Positions 8,338-16,238 of a DNA stretch of 64,000 nucleotides are shown here, piece by piece (position 1 is the stretch's first letter; every line of letters starts with the position of its first letter). This DNA is from Streptomyces sp. NBRC 109706 (GTDB taxonomy: Bacteria > Actinomycetota > Actinomycetes > Streptomycetales > Streptomycetaceae): contig NZ_BBOM01000007.1 in assembly GCF_000974485.1 (NCBI RefSeq), positions 682,001-746,000 on the forward strand. The letters run 5' to 3'. Under the pieces are notes generated by a model. It had not been told where the DNA came from. It was given only the letters and a program-made list of their open reading frames with translations, and did no database searches. The position numbers and the translations under genes were made by a program.

Positions 8338-8929
8338 AGCAGCCGCGCCCCGCCGTCCGGCGTTCCGCCGGGCGGCGGTGGCTCCGCTGGTGCGGGTGGG
8401 CCGCCCCGACACCCGAAGGCGCAGCCGGCGTTCAAGGCAACCAGCGCCGTCGGTACGGGTGGGCCCACCCGGGGATCTGGCGGCCACTGCTCAGCGCCAC
8501 CGGCACCGCCACGCGGGCCGGACCACCCCACCGGCACCTGCGCCGACCGGCCCGCCACCCCCCGGAGCCCCAACCACCGTTCAGACCACCGGCGCCACCG
8601 GTGCGGATGCGCCCTTCCGGAGATCGTGCGACCGTCGCGCAGACCACCGGCACCACCGGGGCGGCGGACCCATCCACCGGCCGGCCGGCCACCAACACCG
8701 CCGATACGGCCGGACCCACCCGGCGATCCGTCGGCCGCCGTTGGCAGCCGGTGCCGCCGGTGCGGCTGGGACCCCATCCACCGGCCGGCCGGCCACCGTT
8801 CAGAACCACCGGTACCGCCGATAGAGCCGGACCCACCCGGGGATCGGCCGGCCGCCGCGCAGGCAGCCAGCGCCACCGTTACCGCCGAACCCCCGGGTGG
8901 GCCGGCCGTGGTTCAGGGCAGCCGGGCTC
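8338..8929. repeat. Gene-free stretch of degenerate GC-rich repeats
   Basis: The spacer between the exporter stop and the glgP stop holds no convincing gene. It contains imperfect repeats of three modules: CACCGGYRCCGCC, GGACCCACCCGGNGATC and CCACCGGCCGGCC. A 25-nt block (8669-8693) recurs exactly 104 nt later (8773-8797). GCCGGACCCACCCGG occurs at about 8709 and 8826. Several frames stay open on both strands only because of the base composition. Confidence 0.65.
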
Positions 8930-11501
8930 CCGGCATCGCTGAGTCGCCGGCGATGGAGACCAGGCCCAGCTCCGCGCGGGAGGCCAGCAGGGGATGGGCC
9001 GGCAGCACCCGCACGGTGTAGCCGAACGGTCCTGGCCGATGCAGCGTCAGCTCGCCCTCGAAGGTCCACCGACCCTCCAGGTCCGGGCCGCCGGTGGCCT
9101 TCAGCGGGACATAGCCCGGCTCGGCCAGGGTGTCGTCGCCGTCGACCCGACCGGTGACCGCCTGCACCTCGACGGCCGAGGGCTCCAGCGCGCCCAACGC
9201 CACCCGCACCCGCAGCGAGACCGAACCGCCCAGCGTCGGCGGCTCGTTGCCCGGCTCCACATGCTCGACCACGACGCCGGACCACTCGGCGGTGACCCGT
9301 TCGGCGAAGGCCGACAGCTCGCCCGCCGCCTCGGCGGTCATCGCCCGGTGCGCCGCCGCGGCCGGCGCGTAGAGCCCGGTGATGTACTCGCGGAGCATCC
9401 GTTCCGCCCGTACCCGGGGCGCCAGCCGGTCCAGGGTGGCCCGGACCATCTCCAGCCAACGCCCGGGCAGCCCGGCGCCGTTGACGCCACGGTCGTAGAA
9501 GCACGGCGCCACCTGCTGGTCCAGCAGCGTGTAGAAGGCGGCGGCCTCGATGGCGTCGCGCCGGTCCGGCTCGGCCGCCGCGACCCCGTCGGCGGTGGGG
9601 ATCTCCCAGCCGAAGTCGGGATCGCACCACTCGTCCCACCAGCCGTCCCGCACCGAGAGGTTGAGGCAGCCGTTGAGCGCCGCCTTCATCCCCGAGGTGC
9701 CGCACGCCTCCAGCGGGCGCAGCGGGTTGTTGAGCCAGACGTCGCACCCCGCGTACAGGGAGCGGGCCATGCCCATCCCGTAGTCCGGCAGGAAGACGAT
9801 CCGATGGCGTACCTCCGGGTCGTCGGCGAACCGCACCAGCTCCTGGATCAGCCGCTTGCCGCCGTCGTCCGCCGGATGCGCCTTGCCGGCGACCACGATC
9901 TGCACCGGTCGTTCCGGGTGCAGCAGCAGCGCCCGCAGCCGGTCCTGATCGCGCAGCATCAGTGTCAGCCGCTTGTACGAGGGCACCCGGCGGGCGAAGC
10001 CCAGGGTGAGGATGTCCGGGTCGAACACCTCGTCCACCCAGCCCAGTTCGGCCTGGCCGGCGCCGCGCTGCCGCCAGGAGGCCCGCAGCCGCGTCCTGAC
10101 GTCGTGCACCAGCTGTTCGCGCAGGCCCCGGCGCAGCTCCCACAGCTCGGTGTCGCTCGGATGGCCCTCGGCCAGCCGCCGGGTGGCGTCGGCCGTCCAG
10201 GTCGGCGCGTGCACCCCGTTGGTGACCGAGCCGATGGGCGCCTCCGCCGGGTCGAAGCCGGGCCAGAGCCCGGCGAACATGCCCCGGCTCACCTGTCCGT
10301 GCAGCGTGGACACGCCGTTGCAGCGCTGCGCGGTGCGCAGCCCGAGCACCGCCATGTTGAACGGGGGCGGCTCCTGGGCGTCGACCGGCTGCCCGCCGGG
10401 CGCCGCCGCGCCAAGCGGCTCGCGGCCCAGGCCGAGCAGCGCCTGGGCATCGACCGAGGCCAGCTCGCCGCCCTCGCCGAAGTGCCGGGCGACCAGCTCC
10501 TCGTCGAACCGGTCGATGCCGGCGGGCACCGGCGTGTGGGTGGTGAAGACGGTGCCGGCGCGCACGGCGCGCAGCGCGGCGTCGAAGCCGACGCCCAGCT
10601 CCCCCAGCTCGCGGATCCGCTCCGGGCCGAGGAACCCGGCGTGGCCCTCGTTCATGTGGAACACCTCGGGCTCGGGGTGTCCGGTGAGTCGGCAGTACGC
10701 GCGCACCGCGCGCATGCCGCCGATGCCCAGCAGCATCTCCTGGAGCAGCCGGTGCTCGCTGCCGCCGCCGTAGAGCCGGTCGGTGACGTCGCGTTCGGCC
10801 GGGCCGTTCTCGGCGACCGTCGAGTCCAGCAGCAGCAGCGGCACCCTGCCCACCCACACCTGCCAGATCTGCGCCACCAGGGTGCGCCCGCCTGGCAGTG
10901 CCAACGTGACCCGCGCCCGGCTGCCGTCCTGCTCGGTCAGCGGGGTCAGCGGCAGCTCGTGCGGGTCGATCACCGGATAGTGTTCCTGCTGCCAGCCGTC
11001 CGGCGACAGGCTCTGCCGGAAGTAGCCGTGCCGGTAGAGCAGCCCCACGCCGATCACGGGGGCGCCCAGGTCGCTGGCCGCCTTGAGATGGTCGCCGGCC
11101 AGGATGCCCAGGCCGCCGGAGTACTGGGGCAGCGCCGCGGTGATGCCGAACTCGGGGGAGAAGTAGGCGATGGAGCGCGGAAGTTCGCCGCCGGCCCTGG
11201 CGTCGGCCCGCTGGTACCAACGGGGCTCGGTCAGATAGTCGCGCAGGTCCTCGACGGCGACGCCGAGGCGGCGCAGAAAGCCCCGGTCGGCGGCGAGCGC
11301 GGCCAGCCGGCCGGCGGTGACGGAGCCCAGCAGCCGCACCGGGTCCTCACCTCCCGCCTGCCAGCCGTCCGGATCGACGGACCGCAGCAGCTCACGGGTT
11401 TCGGGGTGCCAGGACCAGCGGAGGTTGTGCGCCAGTTCCTGGAGAGGTCGCAGGGGTTCGGGAAGGACGGGACGTACGGAGAAGCGACGGATGGCCTTCA
11501 C
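8913..11501 (-). CDS. glgP: Alpha-glucan (glycogen) phosphorylase
   Basis: The 862-residue protein releases glucose-1-phosphate from the non-reducing ends of alpha-1,4-glucans. It has the N-terminal DUF3417 region (about 15-130, NLRWSWHPETREL) typical of the actinobacterial branch, then the GT35 fold. Landmarks are FHMNEGHAGFLGPERI, the VARRVPSYKRLTL segment, the nucleotide-like IVVAGKAHPADDGGK and the PLP-loop region PLEACGTSGMKAALNG with the conserved Lys. The length fits the family (about 850-880). GTG 11501 starts at the conserved N-terminus MKAIRRFSVRP. It is divergent from the rest of the glg cluster and separated from it by the inserted ABC operon and pectinase gene. Confidence 0.95.
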   Translation of the reverse strand: MKAIRRFSVRPVLPEPLRPLQELAHNLRWSWHPETRELLRSVDPDGWQAGGEDPVRLLGSVTAGRLAALAADRGFLRRLGVAVEDLRDYLTEPRWYQRADARAGGELPRSIAYFSPEFGITAALPQYSGGLGILAGDHLKAASDLGAPVIGVGLLYRHGYFRQSLSPDGWQQEHYPVIDPHELPLTPLTEQDGSRARVTLALPGGRTLVAQIWQVWVGRVPLLLLDSTVAENGPAERDVTDRLYGGGSEHRLLQEMLLGIGGMRAVRAYCRLTGHPEPEVFHMNEGHAGFLGPERIRELGELGVGFDAALRAVRAGTVFTTHTPVPAGIDRFDEELVARHFGEGGELASVDAQALLGLGREPLGAAAPGGQPVDAQEPPPFNMAVLGLRTAQRCNGVSTLHGQVSRGMFAGLWPGFDPAEAPIGSVTNGVHAPTWTADATRRLAEGHPSDTELWELRRGLREQLVHDVRTRLRASWRQRGAGQAELGWVDEVFDPDILTLGFARRVPSYKRLTLMLRDQDRLRALLLHPERPVQIVVAGKAHPADDGGKRLIQELVRFADDPEVRHRIVFLPDYGMGMARSLYAGCDVWLNNPLRPLEACGTSGMKAALNGCLNLSVRDGWWDEWCDPDFGWEIPTADGVAAAEPDRRDAIEAAAFYTLLDQQVAPCFYDRGVNGAGLPGRWLEMVRATLDRLAPRVRAERMLREYITGLYAPAAAAHRAMTAEAAGELSAFAERVTAEWSGVVVEHVEPGNEPPTLGGSVSLRVRVALGALEPSAVEVQAVTGRVDGDDTLAEPGYVPLKATGGPDLEGRWTFEGELTLHRPGPFGYTVRVLPAHPLLASRAELGLVSIAGDSAMPGARLP

Positions 11502-11507
11502 CCCTCG

Positions 11508-11513
11508 ACCGTA
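11508..11513 (-). promoter_or_regulatory. -10 box TACGGT just before glgP
   Basis: TACGGT on the minus strand lies 6 nt before the GTG start of glgP, consistent with a leaderless transcript. The GAGGG in between is too close to be a normal ribosome binding site. Confidence 0.45.
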
Positions 11514-11559
11514 GCCGGGGGCCGGGGGCGGTTGCGGTGCATTGCGGCTGATTCAGCTG

Positions 11560-11949
11560 GATCGCCCCCCACAACCACCCCGCCGGAGGCCCGGCTGCCC
11601 CACGCGGCGCCCCACCCCGGCGGACGGTTGGCCACCCCGGGGGACGATCCGAATGGTTCGGACGAGGCCCGGACCGGTAGTCGGGGCTTCAGGCCTTCGG
11701 CCCGGCAGCGCGTCGACCGGGAGCCGAAACGTACGCCGCGCGGGCCGAGGGGCCCGGACTGCTGCCCTGACCGGTGGTCGGGGCGCCGAACCCCGGCCAA
11801 CGGTCGGGCGCCCGAACCGGGGCCGGCACGCCAGGGGCCCCGACAGCTCGCGGCCAAGGCCGGAAGGCCGGAAGGCCGGAAGCCCGGAACGCCGGCCCCC
11901 GCGCGTCCCCCGGGGTCCTGACCGGTGGTCGGGAGCCCGGGGGACGGGG
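11560..11949. repeat. GC-rich degenerate repeats upstream of glgP
   Basis: No gene is supported in this spacer. GACCGGTRGTCGGG occurs near 11669, 11769 and 11921. The 8-mer GGCCGGAA is tandemly repeated near 11865-11890. Inverted pairs are present (TCCTGACC / GGTCAGGA and CCCCCGGG / CCCGGGGG at about 11908-11955) that could fold into a terminator for the ABC operon ending at 11950. Confidence 0.55.
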
Positions 11950-13077
11950 TCAGGAGCCGCTGTCCCCGCCGGTGGCCGGCGCGCTCTCGACGACGGAGGC
12001 GTCGGCGGGGGCATCGTCGGCGGCTGCGGCTGCGGCGTCCCCCGGAGGGAGGATGCGTTCGGCCAGTCCCCTGGTCGGTTGGACGGTGCCGGCCGCGATC
12101 TCGGCGGCGTAGTGGCAGGCCACGCGGTGGCCGTCCGCCTGTTCGACCAGTTCGGGGCGTTCCGTGTCGCAGCGTTCCGGCTGGCGCCAGGGGCAGCGGG
12201 TGTGGAAGCGGCAGCCGGTAGGCGGATTGGCCGGGGACGGCAGGTCACCCTTGAGCAGGATGCGTTCCCGGTTGTCCTCCACCTCCGGGTCCGGCACCGG
12301 GACCGCCGACATCAGCGCCCTGGTGTACGGGTGACGCGGCTCCGCGTAGAGCGCGTCGCTCGGCGCCTCCTCGACCAGCGCGCCCAGGTACATCACGCCG
12401 ATCACGTCCGAGATGTGGCGGACCACGGCCAGGTCGTGGGCGATCACCAGATAGGTGAGCCCCAGGGATTCCTGCAGCTCCTCCAGCAGGTTGATGACCT
12501 GCGCCTGGATGGAGACGTCCAGCGCGGAGACCGGCTCGTCGCAGATGATCACGTCGGGTTCGAGGACCAGGGCACGGGCGATGCCGATGCGCTGGCGCTG
12601 TCCGCCGGAGAACTCGTGCGGATAGCGGGAGAGCGCGGTGGCCGGCAGGCCCACCTTCTCCAGGACCTCGACGATCCGGGCTCGGCGTTCCTCGCGGTTG
12701 GCGCCGATATCGTGCGCCGCCATGCCCTCGGCCAGGATGGACTCGATGTTCTGCCGGGGGTTGAGGCTGCCCAGCGGGTCCTGGAAGACCATCTGGAGGC
12801 GGCGCCGGGAGCGGCGCATCTCCTCGTCGGGCAGGGCGGCCAGGTCGGTGCCGTCGAAGACGACCTCGCCCGAGGTGATGTCGTTCAGCCGCAGCACGGC
12901 CCGGCCCAGCGTGGTCTTGCCGCAGCCGGACTCGCCGACCAGACCGTAGGTCTGCCCCGCCTCGACGGAGAGGGTCACCCCGTCGACGGCGTAGACATGG
13001 CCGACCGTGCGATCGAAGAACACGCCGCGCTTGACCGGGAAGTGGACCTTGACCTCGCGGAGTTCCAGCAGGCTCAT
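11950..13077 (-). CDS. Peptide-type ABC transporter ATP-binding protein (DppF/OppF-like)
   Basis: The 375-residue protein is the last gene of a five-gene operon. It carries Walker A (GESGCGKTT), the signature FSGGQRQRIGIARAL, Walker B (VIICDEPVSALD) and the C-terminal oligopeptide/dipeptide extension with a Cys cluster (CRFHTRCPWRQPERCDTE) expected to hold an iron-sulfur centre. About 40 Ala/Asp-rich residues trail at the C-terminus. Its ATG overlaps the TGA of the preceding ATPase gene. It pairs with that ATPase to drive import through the two permeases. Confidence 0.93.
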   Translation of the reverse strand: MSLLELREVKVHFPVKRGVFFDRTVGHVYAVDGVTLSVEAGQTYGLVGESGCGKTTLGRAVLRLNDITSGEVVFDGTDLAALPDEEMRRSRRRLQMVFQDPLGSLNPRQNIESILAEGMAAHDIGANREERRARIVEVLEKVGLPATALSRYPHEFSGGQRQRIGIARALVLEPDVIICDEPVSALDVSIQAQVINLLEELQESLGLTYLVIAHDLAVVRHISDVIGVMYLGALVEEAPSDALYAEPRHPYTRALMSAVPVPDPEVEDNRERILLKGDLPSPANPPTGCRFHTRCPWRQPERCDTERPELVEQADGHRVACHYAAEIAAGTVQPTRGLAERILPPGDAAAAAADDAPADASVVESAPATGGDSGS

Positions 13078-14183
13078 TCGGAGGTCTCCCCCTTCGGTGG
13101 TGCGGCCTCGACCGGTTGGCCGGACTTCGGTGGTGCGGCCCCGACCGGCTGGTCGGACCCGCTCGCCGGGGACTCGGGCAGCGTGGCCACGGCGAGCGGT
13201 TCACGCACCGGGTTGACGCAGCGGGCGTGGTGGGCCGGCTGGTCGTCGGCCCCGTCGAGCGGCCCGAGGCCCGGGGGGCCGGAGAGGCATTCCAGGGTGT
13301 AGAAGTCGCAGCGCGGGGCGAAGGCGCAGCCGTCGGCCCAGGCGATCTGGTCGTTGATGGAGCCGCGCACCGGGTTGAGCGGTTCGCCGCGCGGGGCGTC
13401 GAGCCGGGGTATGGAGCCCAGCAGGCCGTGCGCGTACGGGTGGGCGGGGGCCGCGAACAGGGTGCGCCGGTCGGCGGACTCCACCACCTTCCCCGCGTAG
13501 AGCACGTTGACCTCGTCGCAGAGGCCGGCGACCACGCCCAGGTCGTGGGTGATCATCAGCAGCGCGGTGCCCTGCTGGTCGACCAGCTCCTTGAGGAGTT
13601 CCAGGATCTGGGCCTGGATGGTGACGTCGAGCGCCGTGGTGGGCTCGTCGGCGATCAGCAGGCGCGGCGCGCAGGCCACCGCCATGGCGATCAAGGCGCG
13701 TTGCCGCATACCGCCGGAGAGCTGGTGCGGGTACTCCTTGAGCCGCCGGGTCGGGTCGGGGATGCCGACCCGGTCGAGCAGCGAGGCGGCCTCCTTGCGG
13801 GCGGCCTGGCCGCGCATCCCCCGGTGTCGGGCGAGGATCTCGGTGACCTGGACGCCGATCGGCACCACCGGGTTCAGCGAGGACAGCGGGTCCTGGAAGA
13901 TCATGGCCAGCTGGGTGCCACGCAGATCGCGCAGCGCCGAGGGGCGCAGGGTCAGCAGGTCGGTGCCGCGGAACTCGGCCCGGCCCTCGACCCTGACGCC
14001 CTTCTTGGGCAGCAGTCCCATCAGGGCGAGCGAGGTGACGCTCTTGCCGCAGCCGGACTCGCCGACCAGGCCCACCACCTGTCCCTCGTCCACGCCGAAG
14101 GAGACGCCGGAGACGGCGGTGGTCTCGCGCTGGCCGCGTCCGGCGAAGGTGACCTTCAGTTCGTCCACGGAAAGCAGGGGCAT
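13074..14183 (-). CDS. Peptide-type ABC transporter ATP-binding protein (DppD/OppD-like)
   Basis: The 369-residue protein has Walker A (GESGCGKSV), the signature LSGGMRQRALIAMA, Walker B (LLIADEPTTALD) and the family C-terminal Cys motif (CAFAPRCDFYTLEC). ATG 14183 gives the standard start MPLLSVDELKV; longer in-frame versions add residues without homology. It lies 4 nt after the upstream permease stop and overlaps the next ATPase gene by 4 nt. The C-terminal 40 residues contain a near-duplicate PPKSGQPVEAAPPKGETSE-like repeat. Ligand class (peptides, nickel or oligosaccharides) is not certain for this SBP_bac_5-linked family. Confidence 0.93.
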   Translation of the reverse strand: MPLLSVDELKVTFAGRGQRETTAVSGVSFGVDEGQVVGLVGESGCGKSVTSLALMGLLPKKGVRVEGRAEFRGTDLLTLRPSALRDLRGTQLAMIFQDPLSSLNPVVPIGVQVTEILARHRGMRGQAARKEAASLLDRVGIPDPTRRLKEYPHQLSGGMRQRALIAMAVACAPRLLIADEPTTALDVTIQAQILELLKELVDQQGTALLMITHDLGVVAGLCDEVNVLYAGKVVESADRRTLFAAPAHPYAHGLLGSIPRLDAPRGEPLNPVRGSINDQIAWADGCAFAPRCDFYTLECLSGPPGLGPLDGADDQPAHHARCVNPVREPLAVATLPESPASGSDQPVGAAPPKSGQPVEAAPPKGETSE

Positions 14184-14187
14184 GGGA

Positions 14188-15141
14188 TCAGCTCCGCAGT
14201 TTCGGGTCGAGTGCTTCCCGCATGGCCTCACCGAGCAGGGTGAAGCCGAGAGCGGTGATGATGATGCCCAACGCGGGATACATCGCCATCAGCGGCGCGT
14301 TGTCGAAGAACCGTTCGGCCTGGGCCAGCATGACGCCCCACTCGGGTTGGGCGGCGTCCGGGTTGCCGAGGCCCAGATAGGACAGGGCGGCGGCCTCGAT
14401 GATGGCGGTCGCCAGGGCCAGCGTCGACTGGACGATGACCGGGCCGAGCGAGTTGGGCAGCACATGGGCCAGCACCACCCGCCGTCTGCGCACGCCGAGC
14501 GAGCGGGCGGCCAGCACGTAGTCCGCGTTGGCCTGGGCCAGCATGGAGCCGCGCAACAGCCGGGCGAAGATGGGGATCTGGACCACCCCGACCGCGATCA
14601 TGACCGTGGTCAGGCTCTGTCCCATCACGGCCGCGATGCTCACCGCGAGCAGCAGCGACGGCATGGCGAGCATCATGTCGATGAAGCGCATCAGCACGGA
14701 GTCGAGCCGCTGTCCGGCCCGGCCGCCGAAGGAGAGGGCCGCGCCGGAGATGCCGCCGATCAGCGCGCCGACGGCGAAGCCGAGCAGCGTGGAGACGACG
14801 CCGACCAGCAGCGTCTGGCGGGCGCCGACCAGCATCCGGGAGAGCTGGTCGCGGCCGAGGTGGTCCAGGCCGAGCCAGTTGCCGTCCCGGGGGCCGACGA
14901 AGACGCCCCGGTTGGTGAAGACCTCGTCGCGCCAGGTCTGGGAGGTCGGGTTGTAGGGCGCGACCCAGGGACCGATGATCGCGATGATCACGAACACCGC
15001 CATCACGCCGGCGCCGATCAGCGCCATCTTGCTGCTCCGCAGCCGGCGGAACGCCTCGACCCAGAGGCTGGCACCGCTGGCGGTCTCCCGCTGGGCGGTG
15101 AGTTCGGCGAGTCGGTCGATCTTGTCCGTCTTGGTCGACAT
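14188..15141 (-). CDS. Peptide-type ABC transporter permease (DppC-like)
   Basis: The 317-residue membrane protein has a cytosolic N-terminus with SLWVEAFRRLRSSKMALIGAG (OppC N-domain), five to six membrane segments, and the EAA-type loop AARSLGVRRRRVVLAHVLPN that docks to the ATPases. Its ATG overlaps the TGA of the partner permease gene. Confidence 0.93.
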   Translation of the reverse strand: MSTKTDKIDRLAELTAQRETASGASLWVEAFRRLRSSKMALIGAGVMAVFVIIAIIGPWVAPYNPTSQTWRDEVFTNRGVFVGPRDGNWLGLDHLGRDQLSRMLVGARQTLLVGVVSTLLGFAVGALIGGISGAALSFGGRAGQRLDSVLMRFIDMMLAMPSLLLAVSIAAVMGQSLTTVMIAVGVVQIPIFARLLRGSMLAQANADYVLAARSLGVRRRRVVLAHVLPNSLGPVIVQSTLALATAIIEAAALSYLGLGNPDAAQPEWGVMLAQAERFFDNAPLMAMYPALGIIITALGFTLLGEAMREALDPKLRS

Positions 15142-16145
15142 CAGTTCACCCGCACTCTCGGGTCGATGAGGCTGTAGGTGAGGTCGACCAGCAGGTTGAT
15201 GAGGACATAGACCAGTGCGATGAAGAGGATGAAGCCCATGAGCGTGGGGTGGTCACGGCCGGAGATCGCCGTTCTGATGAAGCTGCCGATCCCGCCGAAC
15301 GAGAACGCGGACTCGGTGAGCACGGCGCCGGAGAGCAGGCTGCCGGTGAGCAGCCCGATGGTGGTGACCACGGGCAGCAGCGCGTTGCGCAGCACATGGC
15401 GGGCGCGGATCACCCGCTTGCGCAGGCCCTTGGACTCGGCGGTGCGCACATAGTCCTCGCTGAGCACTTCGAGCACGCTGGCCCTGGTGATCCGGACGAT
15501 CACCGCGAGCGGGATGGAGGCGAGGGCGACGCCGGGCAGGATCAGATGCTGGATGGCGTCCCAGGACGCGTCGAACTCCCCGGTGAGCAGCCCGTCGAGG
15601 ACTCTGAAGCCGGTCACCTCGGTGGCGTTGATCCCGGTGGTGAGCCGGCCGCCGCTGGGCAGCCAGCCCAGGTTGACGGCGAAGATCGAGCGCAGGATGA
15701 CGGCGAGGAAGAACACCGGGACGCAGATCCCGATCAGCGATCCGGAGACGGCGGTGACATCGAGCCAGGTGCCACGTCTACGCGCGGCGAAGTAGCCCAG
15801 GGGGATGCCGACGACGACGGCGAACAGCAGGGCGGTCAGGCCGAGTTCGATGGTGGCGGGGAACCGCAGGGTGAACTCGTCCCAGACCGGCTGTCCGGTC
15901 TGGGTGGAATTGCCGAGGTCGAGCTCGGCCAGCCGGCGAATCCACCGGCCGTACTGGACCCATACCGGTTGGTCGAGGCCGAGTTGCGACTCGATCTGCC
16001 GGCGGGACTCCTCCGTGGCGCGCTCGCCGAGCAGCGCCGAGGCGGGACCGCCGGGGAGGCGGTGGATCCAGAGGAACAGTAGGACCGACAGGCCGAACAG
16101 CGTGGGTATCAGCTGGAGCAGCCTGCGGACGACGAGACGGAGCAC
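15141..16145 (-). CDS. Peptide-type ABC transporter permease (DppB-like)
   Basis: The 334-residue membrane protein starts MLRLVVRRLLQLIPTLFGLS, typical of OppB/DppB. It has six predicted helices and the EAA-like loop RTAESKGLRKRVIRARHVLRN. GTG 16145 is preceded by AAGGGGAG. It follows the solute-binding gene after a 93-nt spacer containing a strong hairpin, so its expression may be lower than that of the binding protein. Confidence 0.93.
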   Translation of the reverse strand: MLRLVVRRLLQLIPTLFGLSVLLFLWIHRLPGGPASALLGERATEESRRQIESQLGLDQPVWVQYGRWIRRLAELDLGNSTQTGQPVWDEFTLRFPATIELGLTALLFAVVVGIPLGYFAARRRGTWLDVTAVSGSLIGICVPVFFLAVILRSIFAVNLGWLPSGGRLTTGINATEVTGFRVLDGLLTGEFDASWDAIQHLILPGVALASIPLAVIVRITRASVLEVLSEDYVRTAESKGLRKRVIRARHVLRNALLPVVTTIGLLTGSLLSGAVLTESAFSFGGIGSFIRTAISGRDHPTLMGFILFIALVYVLINLLVDLTYSLIDPRVRVN

Positions 16146-16181
16146 CTAGGGGCTCCCCTTTCTCTCAGCTCCGGGTAGGGC

Positions 16182-16217
16182 GCCGCCCGGCCACGGCGGT
16201 TGCCGTGGCCGGGCGGC
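16182..16217 (-). terminator. Intercistronic hairpin after the solute-binding protein gene
   Basis: A perfect 16-bp stem (GCCGCCCGGCCACGGC and its complement, 16182-16197 / 16202-16217) closes on a 4-nt loop, 21 nt past the solute-binding stop and 36 nt before the permease start. There is no U-tract. It could be a partial terminator or an mRNA stabiliser. Confidence 0.75.
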
Positions 16218-16238
16218 CCACACCCTTGTTCGCGCGGG

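Noticed and set aside
3916..8876. Very long minus-strand frames opposite the ABC exporter genes
   Set aside because: They mirror real plus-strand genes; stops are rare because of the extreme GC bias.
8338..8929. Small genes in the repeat field
   Set aside because: Frames are open in several registers at once and have Pro/Arg/Thr-rich low-complexity content without ribosome binding sites.
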